Positions 46,168-55,009 of a DNA stretch of 64,000 bases are shown here, in pieces; within the stretch, counting starts at the first letter, position 1; each line of letters starts with the position of its first letter. The stretch covers positions 2,852,001-2,916,000 of the forward strand of contig NZ_JAPEOR010000001.1 of NCBI RefSeq assembly GCF_026341125.1. Reading direction: 5' to 3'. Both the position numbers and the translations under genes were made by a program. Source of the stretch: Streptomyces sp. NBC_01142. Lineage in GTDB: Bacteria; Actinomycetota; Actinomycetes; Streptomycetales; Streptomycetaceae. The notes under the pieces were generated by a model. That model ran no database searches and had not been told where the DNA came from. It was given only the letters and a program-made list of their open reading frames with translations.

Positions 46168-46977
46168 ATGCTGCGCGTACTGGCTGTCGACGACGAGAAA
46201 CCGGCGCTCGAGGAACTGCTCTACCTTCTCCGCTCCGACGCACGGGTCCGGAGCGCGGAAGGTGCCACGGATGCCACCGAGGCCCTGCGCCGCATCGGCC
46301 GTGCCCTGGACGCCGGCCCGGACGGGGAGGACGGCATCGATGTCGTCTTTCTCGACATCCACATGGCCGGGCTCACCGGGCTCGACGTCGCCAAGCTGCT
46401 GGCCGGCTTCGCCCGGCCGCCGCTGATCGTGTTCGTCACCGCTCATGAGGGCTTCGCCGTGCAGGCCTTCGACCTCAAGGCCGTCGACTACGTGCTCAAG
46501 CCGGTGCGCAGGGAGCGTCTCGCCGAGGCTGTACGCCGGGTCCGTGACCTCGTCGTCTCGGCGCGCGAGCCGCGGCAGCCGGAGCCGGTGGGCCCGGCCG
46601 GCCCCGGCGCCGCGGCCACCGTCGTGCCCAGCACACCGCCCAACGTCGAGCAGATACCGGTCGAACTGGGCGGTGTGACCCGGTTCGTGCCGATCGACGA
46701 CATCGCCTATGTCGAAGCCCAGGGGGACTATGCCCGGCTCCATACCAAGGACGGCAGCCACCTGGTGAGAATTCCGCTCTCCACCCTGGAGGAGCGCTGG
46801 GCCTCCCGCGGTTTCGTACGGATACACCGCAGCCATCTCGTCGCGCTGGGCCGTATCGACGAACTGCGCCTGGACGCCGGTACGACCACGGTCCGGGTCG
46901 GCGACGCCGAGCTCGCCGTCAGCCGCCGCCATGCGCGCCAGCTGCGCGATCTGCTGATGCGGCACGCCGGGGGGTGA
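46168..46977 (+). CDS. LytTR-family response regulator
   Basis: A 269-residue response regulator. The receiver domain has LAVDDEKPALEELL, the phospho-acceptor Asp in VVFLDIHMAGLTGLDV, and the conserved Lys in VDYVLKPVRRERL. After a Pro/Ala linker comes a LytTR DNA-binding domain (IDDIAYVEAQGDYARLHT, FVRIHRSHLVAL). The cognate kinase is probably the LytS-like gene at 49770, separated by two small genes and a symporter. This two-component pair most likely controls the symporter. Confidence 0.9.
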   Translation: MLRVLAVDDEKPALEELLYLLRSDARVRSAEGATDATEALRRIGRALDAGPDGEDGIDVVFLDIHMAGLTGLDVAKLLAGFARPPLIVFVTAHEGFAVQAFDLKAVDYVLKPVRRERLAEAVRRVRDLVVSAREPRQPEPVGPAGPGAAATVVPSTPPNVEQIPVELGGVTRFVPIDDIAYVEAQGDYARLHTKDGSHLVRIPLSTLEERWASRGFVRIHRSHLVALGRIDELRLDAGTTTVRVGDAELAVSRRHARQLRDLLMRHAGG

Positions 46978-47229
46978 CCGACCCGCGGTCGTGCCCTGCC
47001 CCCGCGGCCCCGGCAACTCGACGCGTCCGCCGCGTCCGTCCGCCCCTCCGCCGACCCCGCCCGCCGCGTCCGCCCCGTCCGCCCGTTCGGCGGCCGCGGA
47101 CAGCCGCTCATCGCCCGGGAGCGGCCGTACGGCGACGGACATCCTCCGCTGACAGAGCCGGAGCCGCTTTCGGCGGCAGCCCCCTCCCACGCCGCCTAAC
47201 CTTGATCGCGCAAGGGGAGAAGGGGCCTG

Positions 47230-47499
47230 ATGTCCGACATCGAAGCGTTGCTGGAGGAGCTCCGGAGCCTGCCGGCGACCCGGCCGTCCAGCGCCCATGA
47301 CATCGAGGCACTGATCGCCACGGCGAAGAGTGCCGCAGGCCGCTGGGCCGATGTGCTGTACGAGATCCGGGAATCGGCCCAGGGACTCGTCGGCCCCCGC
47401 GCCGAAGCCGCCCTCGGAGTTGCCTTCCGCAGGGCAGAGGAGTCCTACGTCGAGCTCGAGATCGCACTCAGCGACTGCGCCCGGCGCCCGGGCCGCTGA
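47230..47499 (+). CDS. Small conserved-looking helical protein
   Basis: An 89-residue soluble protein with no recognised domain, mostly helical (IEALLEELRSLPATRP, HDIEALIATAKSAAGRWADV). A strong GGGGAGAAGGGG ribosome site lies 5-10 bases before the ATG, which supports it as a real gene. It lies in the LytTR-symporter-kinase group and may be an accessory protein of it. The 252 bp between it and the LytTR gene hold only a Pro/Arg-rich frame that I do not support. Confidence 0.55.
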   Translation: MSDIEALLEELRSLPATRPSSAHDIEALIATAKSAAGRWADVLYEIRESAQGLVGPRAEAALGVAFRRAEESYVELEIALSDCARRPGR

Positions 47500-47635
47500 C
47501 CGGTCACTGGCCAGCCGCTGACCAGCGATGGAGCGGCAATCGAGGTACTGCCGCCGGTGTCTACCGTCGGTAAACACTCCTGCGTAGACTCCACAGCTCC
47601 CGAGGGTTCGCCGAGAGACGCTGGAGCGGACGACG

Positions 47636-48016
47636 ATGTCTGCAGAGCAACACCCCCGCCGCGAGGTCGTCACCGGGGTGCCGCGCGGCGCCAGGCGCGC
47701 GCCCGGGCATGCCCCCGCCCGGTCCGAGATCAGCGAGCAGACGACACTCGGCGCCACCTACGTACGCTCCCTGATGCGCAGCCAGCTGCGGGCCGCGCTC
47801 TACGCGCTGGGGGCCCTCGCCCTGCTGGTCGGTTCCCTGCCGCTGCTCTTCGCGCTGCCGGCCGCCGTCGGCGGCGATCTCTCCTCGCCGGAGCCCTTCG
47901 TCTGGTCATCGCTCGGCCTGGCCGTCTACCCGGTGATGTGGCTGACCGCTCGCTGGTACGTGCGCCGGGCGGAGCGCAACGAACGCGACTTCACCAGGCT
48001 CGTCGAAGGCCGCTGA
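47636..48016 (+). CDS. Small DUF485-like membrane protein
   Basis: A 126-residue protein with a basic disordered N-terminus, the helix EISEQTTLGATYVRSLMRSQ, and two membrane segments (ALYALGALALLVGSLPLLFAL and VWSSLGLAVYPVMWLTARWYV). The terminal RRAERNERDFTRLVEGR is typical of DUF485-type proteins found before cation/acetate symporters. It is 24 bp upstream of the symporter and is probably its small subunit or assembly partner. Confidence 0.8.
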   Translation: MSAEQHPRREVVTGVPRGARRAPGHAPARSEISEQTTLGATYVRSLMRSQLRAALYALGALALLVGSLPLLFALPAAVGGDLSSPEPFVWSSLGLAVYPVMWLTARWYVRRAERNERDFTRLVEGR

Positions 48017-48039
48017 CCGGTGCTGCCCGGTGAAGCTTC

Positions 48040-49773
48040 ATGAACCAGACCTACGCGGTGACAGCCGTCACCGTCGTGGTGCTCGCCACCCTGCTCATCG
48101 GCGCGCTCGGGCTGCGCATATCCCGCACCACCTCCGACTTCTATGTCGCCTCCCGCACGGTGAAGCCCGGTCTGAACGCCGCGGCCATCAGCGGTGAGTA
48201 CCTCTCCGCCGCGTCCTTCCTCGGCATCGCGGGCCTGGTGCTCCTGCAGGGCCCCGACATGCTCTGGTACCCGGTCGGCTACACCGCCGGCTACCTCGTA
48301 CTCCTGGTGCTGGTCGCCGCCCCGCTGCGCCGCTCGGGGGCGTACACCCTCTCCGACTTCGCCGAGGCCCGGCTGGAGTCCGGCGCGGTGCGCAGGCTCG
48401 CCAGCCTCTTCGTCGTCGGCATCGGCTGGCTCTATCTGCTGCCCCAGCTGCAGGGCGCCGGACTGACCCTGGAGATACTCACCGGCGCGCCCGACTGGGT
48501 CGGCGGTCTGGTCGTCGCGGTCGTCGTCACCGGAGCCGTTGCCGCGGGCGGCATGCGCAGCATCACCTTCGTCCAGGCTTTCCAGTACTGGCTCAAGCTC
48601 ACCGCCCTGCTGGTGCCCGCGCTCTTCCTCGTCGCCGCCTGGCTCGGCGACGACGCGCCCCGAGCCCGCTTCGACGCGCCGACGCTCTTCCGCGAGCACA
48701 CCGTCGTACGCGTCGACGACAGCGTCCGCATCGATCTCGACGAACCGCTCACTCTCACTGTCTCCGGCGGCATCGACGGCACCCGGCACGAGAAGCGGCA
48801 CGTCACCCTGGACGAGGGCACCCACCGCATCGAGGCCGGCACCACCCTGAAGTTCCCCCGGGGCGCCGAAGTGCCCGAGCGGGCCTCCTCGGGAACCGAC
48901 CCGTTCAGCTGGTCCCAGCCGCTGTCCGGCGGCCGGGACGGTTACCAGCTGTACGCGACGTACGGACTCATCCTCGCCACCTTCCTGGGCACGATGGGAC
49001 TCCCGCATGTCGCCGTCCGCTTCTACACCAGCCCCAACGGCCGCGCTGCGCGCCGCACCACCCTTGTCGTCCTCGGGCTGATCGGCGCCTTCTATCTGCT
49101 GCCGCCCGTCTACGGCGCACTCGGGCGGATCTACGCACCCGAACTCGCCCTCACCGGCGAGGCCGACGCCGCTGTCCTGGTGCTGCCCGAACGGATCGTC
49201 GGCGGGCTCGCGGGAGATCTCCTCGGCGCGCTGCTGGCGGGCGGCGCGTTCGCCGCGTTCCTGTCCACCGCCTCCGGACTGACCATGTCCGTCGCCGGTG
49301 TCATCACCCAGGATGTGCTGCCCTCGCGCGGCGTACGGCACTTCCGCCTCGCCACTCTGCTCGCCATGGCGGTGCCGCTGGCGGTGAGTGTCGTGGCCAC
49401 CAATGTGCCGGTCGCCGACGCCGTGGGGCTCGCGTTCGCCGTCTCCGCGTCCTCGTTCTGTCCGTTGCTGGTGCTCGGCATCTGGTGGCGGGGGCTGACC
49501 CCGCCCGGCGCGGGCGCCGGACTGGTGATCGGCGGCGGGTCCGCGCTCACCGCGGTGATGGCCACCCGCGCGGGCCTCCCTCCCGAGGGCTGGGTGCACA
49601 CCCTGATGGCCTGGCCCGCCGTGTGGTCGGTGCCCCTCGGCTTTCTGACCATGGTGCTGGTGTCGCTCGCCACCCGGCACCACATACCTCCCGGCGCCGC
49701 CGCCATCCTTGCGCGGCTGCATCTGCCGGAAGACCTCGTCGGCAGGCCTCAGCCCGAAGGAGTGGAACGATGA
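48040..49773 (+). CDS. Sodium/solute (cation-acetate type) symporter
   Basis: A 577-residue SSS-family transporter with about 13 membrane segments. It starts with a TM helix and then DFYVASRTVKPGLNAAAISGEYLSAASFLGI, the typical sodium-site region. A large hydrophilic insert (about residues 205-300) contains beta-like repeats (RVDDSVRIDLDEPLTLTVSG), which is longer than in ActP. It would import acetate or another carboxylate. It overlaps the kinase gene by ATGA and lies after a DUF485-like protein. Confidence 0.88.
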   Translation: MNQTYAVTAVTVVVLATLLIGALGLRISRTTSDFYVASRTVKPGLNAAAISGEYLSAASFLGIAGLVLLQGPDMLWYPVGYTAGYLVLLVLVAAPLRRSGAYTLSDFAEARLESGAVRRLASLFVVGIGWLYLLPQLQGAGLTLEILTGAPDWVGGLVVAVVVTGAVAAGGMRSITFVQAFQYWLKLTALLVPALFLVAAWLGDDAPRARFDAPTLFREHTVVRVDDSVRIDLDEPLTLTVSGGIDGTRHEKRHVTLDEGTHRIEAGTTLKFPRGAEVPERASSGTDPFSWSQPLSGGRDGYQLYATYGLILATFLGTMGLPHVAVRFYTSPNGRAARRTTLVVLGLIGAFYLLPPVYGALGRIYAPELALTGEADAAVLVLPERIVGGLAGDLLGALLAGGAFAAFLSTASGLTMSVAGVITQDVLPSRGVRHFRLATLLAMAVPLAVSVVATNVPVADAVGLAFAVSASSFCPLLVLGIWWRGLTPPGAGAGLVIGGGSALTAVMATRAGLPPEGWVHTLMAWPAVWSVPLGFLTMVLVSLATRHHIPPGAAAILARLHLPEDLVGRPQPEGVER

Positions 49774-50990
49774 CGGGGACGGGACTGGCCGCACTGGCAG
49801 CGGCGGGAGCGGTACTGCTGGCGACGGGCATCGTCCTGGGCAGGATGACGGCACGCCGGGGCGCCAGGCCCGACCTCGACCTCGGCACGCCCGTCGAGCG
49901 TGCCACCTTCCACACCCTGCACACCGCCTCGCTCGCCGCACCCCCGCTGCGCGCCGGCCTCACCGAGGACACCGCACGCAAAGCCGCCCGGCGGCTGCGC
50001 TCCCTGCTCGGCACCGAGGCGCTCTGTCTCACCGACCGTGAGTCCGTGCTCGCCTGGGACGGCCCCGGCGCCGACCACCATGAGCAGCAGGTCATGGTGC
50101 GGGTCGCCGAAATACTCGACTCGGGGCGCAGCCAGAGCGTGCACACCGAGTGCGCGGACCTGGAGTGCCCGCTGCGCTGGGCCGTGATCGCCCCGCTGAC
50201 GGGGGAGGAGGGAGTGCTCGGCGCGCTCGTCGCCTACGGGTCGCGGGAGTCGGCCGTCCTGGTGCGTGCCGCGACCGAGGTGGCCCGCTGGGTCTCCGTA
50301 CAGCTGGAACTGGCCGAGCTCGACCGGTCCCGTACCCGGCTCATCGAGGCGGAGATCCGGGCCTTGCGCGCCCAGATATCGCCGCACTTCATCTTCAACT
50401 CGCTCGCCGCCATCGCCTCGTTCGTCCGCACCGATCCCGAGCGGGCACGTGAACTGCTGTTGGAATTCGCCGACTTCACCCGCTACTCCTTCCGCAGGCA
50501 CGGCGACTTCACCAACCTCGCCGACGAACTGCGCTCCATCGAGCAGTATCTGGCGCTCGCCGGGGCCCGCTTCGGCGACCGGCTCAAGGTGACGCTCCAG
50601 GTGGCGCCGGAGGTGCTGCCGGTGACGCTGCCGTTCCTGTGTCTGCAGCCGCTCGTCGAGAACGCCGTCAAGCACGGCCTGGAGGACTCCAGGAACGAAT
50701 GCCGTGTCGTGATCGCGGCGCGGGACGCCGGAGCGGAGGCCATGGTGACCATCGAGGACGACGGTGTGGGCATGGACCCGGCCGTCCTGCGGGGGATTCT
50801 CACGGGGGAGCGGACGGCGTCCTCGGGAATCGGCCTGTCCAATGTCGACGACCGGCTGCGCCAGGTGTACGGGGACGATTACGGACTCGTCATCGAGACA
50901 GGCGTCGGTGCCGGGATGAAGATCACGATCCGGATCCCCAAGTACCGCGCGGGGGTGCATTCCTCGGCAGGCCACTCGTCCCCGGGCTGA
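49770..50990 (+). CDS. LytS-like sensor histidine kinase
   Basis: A 406-residue kinase with one N-terminal membrane helix, a GAF-like region (about residues 40-180, including SVHTECADLECPLRW with three Cys/His residues that may sense redox or metal), and the His_kinase domain with SPHFIFNSLAAIASFVR (phospho-acceptor His). The HATPase follows (PLVENAVKHGLED, DGVGMDPAVL). The ATG overlaps the symporter stop. Its partner is very likely the LytTR regulator at 46168. The signal is unknown, perhaps substrate flux through the symporter. Confidence 0.88.
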   Translation: MTGTGLAALAAAGAVLLATGIVLGRMTARRGARPDLDLGTPVERATFHTLHTASLAAPPLRAGLTEDTARKAARRLRSLLGTEALCLTDRESVLAWDGPGADHHEQQVMVRVAEILDSGRSQSVHTECADLECPLRWAVIAPLTGEEGVLGALVAYGSRESAVLVRAATEVARWVSVQLELAELDRSRTRLIEAEIRALRAQISPHFIFNSLAAIASFVRTDPERARELLLEFADFTRYSFRRHGDFTNLADELRSIEQYLALAGARFGDRLKVTLQVAPEVLPVTLPFLCLQPLVENAVKHGLEDSRNECRVVIAARDAGAEAMVTIEDDGVGMDPAVLRGILTGERTASSGIGLSNVDDRLRQVYGDDYGLVIETGVGAGMKITIRIPKYRAGVHSSAGHSSPG

Positions 50991-51083
50991 GCCCGTCGGC
51001 GCAGGCTGCCGGCGCAGCGCCGTCGGCCGCCCGCCGAGAGCCTCGCAAGCGTCTCACTCGCAAGGCCCTGACTCGCAAGGATC

Positions 51084-51614
51084 TCAGAAGAGATGGATGG
51101 CGAGATGACTCAGCGGCAGCCCGAGCTGCCAGGCCGGAGTCCAGACCTGCCTGCCTTCGTCCACGCCCGCACCCATCGGGTTCGCCGGGTGCCACGGCTC
51201 GCTGTCGCCGAGGTCGGCCGCGAGCAGCTCCGTCATCCGCAGCCAGTTCCAGGCGTCCCGCGCGAGCGCCAGATCGGGGTCGGCCCCGCCCTCGAGGTGG
51301 CGCTCCCGCTCCTCGCGGGCGGCCATCCGCTCCAGCACCCACTCCTGCCAGGGGTGTCCGTGCGAGGTGAGGGTCAGCCACTCCTCGATCCGGGCGACGG
51401 CACGGACACCCGCGAGTTCGTCCGCGCTGTCGCACAGACAGATGGTCAGCGCCAGTGTCTGCCGGCCGGCACGGAATTCGATCGAGCCGCTTTCCACGAG
51501 CTCTCCGGTGCGCAGCATCTCGTCGGCGATGTACTCGGCGCAGAGCCATGCCATGGGGACCGCCAGCCCGCCTGGGCTGGTGCCGTTCGTACTTTCGGGC
51601 TGCACCCTTCCCAC
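51084..51614 (-). CDS. Conserved hypothetical protein
   Basis: A 176-residue soluble protein that I do not recognise. It is acidic and tryptophan-rich (LVESGSIEFRAG, PWQEWVLERMAAREERERH, DAWNWLRMTELLAADLG, VWTPAWQLGLPLSH). No signal peptide or membrane segment is visible. GTG 51614 follows GGGAGAA, and GTG 51605 is an alternative. It is convergent with the kinase gene. The gap contains repeated CTCGCAAG motifs. Confidence 0.55.
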   Translation of the reverse strand: MGRVQPESTNGTSPGGLAVPMAWLCAEYIADEMLRTGELVESGSIEFRAGRQTLALTICLCDSADELAGVRAVARIEEWLTLTSHGHPWQEWVLERMAAREERERHLEGGADPDLALARDAWNWLRMTELLAADLGDSEPWHPANPMGAGVDEGRQVWTPAWQLGLPLSHLAIHLF

Positions 51615-51825
51615 CTTCTCCCGGACGACTTCGTGTGCCGACTCGACGTCGAGCCTCCACCGAGAGACACGGCTGAGGGTGCCTCTTTACTCAACTTGAG
51701 CGTGAGGTTTCGCATACTGTCGCCTGCTCGCCGTGGCCCGAGGGGGACGACGTCACCACCGGGACATCCGGGGCGTGCGTGACGGAGGCGTGGACCAGTA
51801 CGAGCCACCGTCACACGCCGCCGTG

Positions 51826-52506
51826 TCACGCCACCGACGCCTCGGAGGCGGTCCGACTCGGACGCCAACTGCCGTCGTGGAGCTGCACACGCAACAGTGC
51901 GGCGCGGCACCGCCGCCACGCCGGGCTGCCCGGGGCCGCCGCGTTCAGCGCGATCAGGGCGAGCGCGGTGGCGGGCAGTTCGTCCTCGGTGCGGGCGTTG
52001 TCCTGCCGGGCCGCCGCAATCCTGGCCACTGCCTCGCGCACCGGCCGCCCCCCGCCTGCCGGGTGCTCCGCCAGGAGCCGTGCGGCCCACAGCGCGGGGG
52101 AGCCGGGCCGTCCGGTGAACGGGCAGGGTGTGCCGGTCGCGATGTCGCGGTCGAGCAGGCCGGCCAGCCGGCCGAGGGGCGCGCCGCCGACGACTGCCAG
52201 ATCGACATGGACGGCCACCGCCTGCACGACCCGGCTCAGGACTGCGTACCCGGACGCGTCGAGCCGGGGGTGGCTCAGATCGACGGGTTCCTCTTCGCGC
52301 AGCGCCAGCGTGCGCAGCGCCGAATCGATCAGCTCGTCGGCGGAGCCGCGGGGCGGGGAGGGGATTGCGCGCAGCCAGCGGCGTGCCCGGCGTGCCGCCC
52401 GGGTGGCCGCGGTGTCGGGGCACCGGCTCAACGCGACGCAGGCCAGGGCCGTCGAGGCGATCGCCGGCCGTCGCGATGGGGGTGTCTCGGTCGGTGTCTC
52501 GGTCAA
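51826..52506 (-). CDS. Hypothetical protein with toroid-like repeats
   Basis: A 226-residue soluble protein. Alpha-helical segments and the C-terminal RCRAALLRVQLHDGSWRPS recall the QW-type ends of terpene-cyclase-like alpha/alpha toroids, but the catalytic DDxD or DxDD motifs are absent, so activity is doubtful. TTG 52506 is chosen because GAGGA lies 8 bases upstream. The longer GTG at 52542 has no ribosome site. Function is unknown. Confidence 0.5.
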   Translation of the reverse strand: MTETPTETPPSRRPAIASTALACVALSRCPDTAATRAARRARRWLRAIPSPPRGSADELIDSALRTLALREEEPVDLSHPRLDASGYAVLSRVVQAVAVHVDLAVVGGAPLGRLAGLLDRDIATGTPCPFTGRPGSPALWAARLLAEHPAGGGRPVREAVARIAAARQDNARTEDELPATALALIALNAAAPGSPAWRRCRAALLRVQLHDGSWRPSRTASEASVA

Positions 52507-52573
52507 GGAAACCGTCCTCGGGTCGTCGCGCGTTCTCCGCACAGGTGCAGTACGCGCGCCGCCCGGCGCCGGT

Positions 52574-53194
52574 TCAGTTCCCGCTGTCGGCCCCCGTCCC
52601 CGACCCGGCCGGGCGGGGGTCGCGGCCGATGAGACCGAGCAGACGGTCCTGCAGCGGGGAGTCGTCGGGGACCTTCACCTCGGGACCGAACACCTCGATG
52701 TCCGGACCGAACGCGCCCGGCGTCCGGAGCTTCTCCATCACCTCGGCCGGAATCGCCGTGGTGCCCGCCCACAGCCGCGCCACGTCCTCGGCCGGGATGG
52801 TCTCGTCCTGCCCGGTGGCCCGGGCGAGGTCCCACCCGTGCAGGACGAGATCGTCGCTGACGACCTCGTCGATGTGCCGCTCGGCCGGCATGCGGCCCAT
52901 GGGTGTGTCGCATACGGTCCCGGCGAGGCCGGGATCGTCGAGCACGGCCTGGACATCGGCACGAACTGCCCTGAACGCGGCCAGCGGGTCGTCCTGGACC
53001 GACGGCGCCGGGCCGGGCCGGCGGCCCACGGGGGTCAGCATGTAACCGTGCATCGAGACGATGTGGTCCACGACGTCGCGGGCGTTCCACTTCGCGCAGG
53101 GGGACGGGTTCGTCCACTGCTCGGGCCGTACCTCGGCGATCTTTCGTTCGAAGGCGTCGGCGTGCCTGCGATAGCGCTCGGCGATGGCGTTCAT
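52574..53194 (-). CDS. TIGR03086-type metal-binding protein (DinB/mycothiol-dependent superfamily)
   Basis: A 206-residue four-helix protein. The metal-ligand histidines are in ARDVVDHIVSMHGYML near residue 45 and DDLVLHGWDLARATG near residue 120, the usual DinB/maleylpyruvate-isomerase-like layout. EQWTNPSPCAKWNARDV is the standard N-terminal pattern of TIGR03086. Some relatives use mycothiol, as in actinomycetes, but the substrate here is unknown. It lies downstream of the ECF sigma gene on the same strand, so co-transcription is possible. Confidence 0.82.
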   Translation of the reverse strand: MNAIAERYRRHADAFERKIAEVRPEQWTNPSPCAKWNARDVVDHIVSMHGYMLTPVGRRPGPAPSVQDDPLAAFRAVRADVQAVLDDPGLAGTVCDTPMGRMPAERHIDEVVSDDLVLHGWDLARATGQDETIPAEDVARLWAGTTAIPAEVMEKLRTPGAFGPDIEVFGPEVKVPDDSPLQDRLLGLIGRDPRPAGSGTGADSGN

Positions 53195-53287
53195 GGCCTG
53201 GGTTCCTTCCGCGTGCGAGGGGATGTTCGTACGGACTCCGACGGAGCCCTCACATCATCGGTCGCACAGGGTCCGCAGGCATCCGGG

Positions 53288-53833
53288 TCAGCGGCTGGAC
53301 CGGGGACGCCGGGGCCTGCTGTACCCCGGAAGGCAGCGGGCGAGCGCGCGCAGCCCGTAGTACGAACGCGACTTGACCGTGCCCGGAGGTATGCCGAGCG
53401 CCTCCGCGGCCTCACTCACACTCAGGCCGCAGAAGTAGATCTGCACCAGCACCGCGCGATGCTCGGGGCTCAGCGACTCCACGGCCGCCCGGACATCCAG
53501 CGCGGCGACCGCGCTCTCCGTGACGTCCGCCGGGTCCGGAGTGCTGGCCAGAACGCCGTCACCGATCTCGGTGGGCCGGGCCATCCGGGAGCGGCGTGCG
53601 TCGATCGCGAGGCGGCGCCCGACCGTGAAGAGCCACGGCCGCATCGACTCGTACGGGGCGTCGAACGCCTCGGGATGCAGCCAGGCGCGTACCAGCGTCT
53701 CCTGCAGCAGATCCTCGGCCCGCTGCTGATCCCCGTACGTCAGATTGACCAGAAAGCTCAGCAGCGCCGGACCGTGCTCACGCTGCAGCTGCGCCATGGC
53801 CCGCTCGTCGGTCGTCGCGGTCGCCGTCGCCAT
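53288..53833 (-). CDS. ECF-type RNA polymerase sigma factor
   Basis: A 181-residue group-4 sigma factor. Region 2 reads FLVNLTYGDQQRAEDLLQET and RPWLFTVGRRLAIDARRSRM, and region 4 reads SPEHRAVLVQIYFCGLSVSEAAEALGIPPGTVKSR. No anti-sigma gene is adjacent, which is unusual. An orphan zinc anti-sigma gene lies at 45.4 kb. The TIGR03086 gene downstream may be a target or partner. Target promoters cannot be read here. Confidence 0.88.
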   Translation of the reverse strand: MATATATTDERAMAQLQREHGPALLSFLVNLTYGDQQRAEDLLQETLVRAWLHPEAFDAPYESMRPWLFTVGRRLAIDARRSRMARPTEIGDGVLASTPDPADVTESAVAALDVRAAVESLSPEHRAVLVQIYFCGLSVSEAAEALGIPPGTVKSRSYYGLRALARCLPGYSRPRRPRSSR

Positions 53834-54100
53834 TGCCAACACCCTTTCGTGCAGAGGTCGCTGCCACGTGGCGTATACGAACGCATCCGGCCGCGAAGGG
53901 ACAGATGACGCACCGCTGTCGTCGCCGAGCGGTCGCACGGAGCGACGAATGGTGCGGTGAACGGTCAACCGGAGCCGGGCGGAGCGGATCGTGCCGCTCC
54001 AGGGGCCGGGGGCGGCCCGTCGCTCGAGGAGGCCGCGTCCCCCCGCGCCGCCCGCCCCCTCTCCGGCGGGAGCCCCGGCACCGCGCGGCTTCACGCTCCT

Positions 54101-54388
54101 GACGAGAAGCAGGTCGTCGCCGACGCCCGCGCCGCCCGGAACGCCGGTGGGGATGTCGTTGCCGTGAGCCTGCACCGGGGCACGGAGTGGAGGCCGGCCC
54201 GGACGACGAGCAGCTGCGGCTCGGCAGGAAGCACACCGCCTTACACCGCCACGGGGCGCGTGATCAATCTGCCGGACGCCCTGCGCCGCCACCGCGACAG
54301 GAAGGACTGCGGCCGGGTCCAGGAGGCGATCCGCGAGGCGGTCCTCCGCCGCGGCGCGGCCGAGAACGGTCTCTCCACGGGCCGGTAG
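54101..54388 (+). pseudogene. CapA-family (poly-gamma-glutamate capsule-like) remnant
   Basis: The frame encodes KQVVADARAARNAGGDVVAV and SLHRGTEW, a typical CapA segment. It then loses one G at 54188-54191 and continues in the next frame as EAGPDDEQLRLGRKHTAL. The central His motif region is missing. The first frame resumes with GRVINLPDALRRH and ends AVLRRGAAENGL, matching a CapA C-terminus. The gene is decayed by deletion and frameshift. Upstream sequence to 53957 is open but unrecognisable. Confidence 0.65.
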
Positions 54389-54389
54389 G

Positions 54390-54440
54390 GGGTGTCTTCC
54401 GGATCTTGCCGGGCCCGCCGGCCTGATCCGGAGGACACCC
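54390..54440. terminator. Strong hairpin terminator
   Basis: GGGTGTCTTCCGGATC pairs with GATCCGGAGGACACCC over 16 bp with a single G-U pair around a 19-nt loop. It separates the CapA remnant from the convergent UspA gene. Confidence 0.75.
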
Positions 54441-54486
54441 GCCCGGCGCACACCCGTACACAACGCCGTACGACGGAACGGCAGGG

Positions 54487-54948
54487 CTACGGAACGACGG
54501 TCACCGGCCAGCGCCCGGCCCTCACCAGCCGGACCGCCACCGAACCGATGAACCGGTGGCCCGCCGACTCCGAAGCCCCCACCACCACGGCGTCCGCCTT
54601 CAGATCGTCGGCCGCGGTGACCAGCCCGCCGTACGGGTCGCCGTGCACGGTGTGGAACTCCCAGCGGACGTCCCAGATCCCCTTCACCCGCTCGGCGGCG
54701 GAGCGGATCTCGGCCACCAGCTCCTCGGCGATCTCCCCGGTCGTAGCCGCGACGGGCACCCCGAGCGCCGCGCCCGCCGGCATCACCGGCTGGACGTACA
54801 CGATGGCGAGGCGGGCGTTCTGGCGCCGGGCGAGGCCGCTTGCGTACGCCGCGGCACGCAGTGAGGAGTCGGATCCGTCCACGCCCACCACGATCACCTT
54901 CGGGCCGTCTGTCCCGCGTTCGAACTGGTGAGGTCGCTGCGCGGTCAC
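54487..54948 (-). CDS. Universal stress protein (UspA family)
   Basis: A 153-residue cytoplasmic protein with a UspA fold. The start [19 protein letters not shown] and the C-terminal [29 protein letters not shown] contain the usual ATP-binding G-2x-G-9x-G-like pattern. GTG 54948 is chosen because longer in-frame starts run into the divergent lysX promoter. The role is stress survival, with partners unknown. Confidence 0.85.
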   Translation of the reverse strand: MTAQRPHQFERGTDGPKVIVVGVDGSDSSLRAAAYASGLARRQNARLAIVYVQPVMPAGAALGVPVAATTGEIAEELVAEIRSAAERVKGIWDVRWEFHTVHGDPYGGLVTAADDLKADAVVVGASESAGHRFIGSVAVRLVRAGRWPVTVVP

Positions 54949-55009
54949 GCCATCGAGGCTATCCGTGCCCGACAGGCGGCCCGGTGCTGGTCTCCCTAGA
55001 GTGCAGATC

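Noticed and set aside
46974..47300. Pro/Arg-rich open frame with ATGA-like overlap to the LytTR gene
   Set aside because: Composition is that of a shadow frame (PPRPPRPPVRRP), it overlaps the well-supported small gene at 47230, and no ribosome site is visible.
53957..54100. Treating 53957-54388 as one intact hypothetical gene
   Set aside because: The first part has no recognisable content, and the rest matches CapA only when two frames are combined, so it is decayed.
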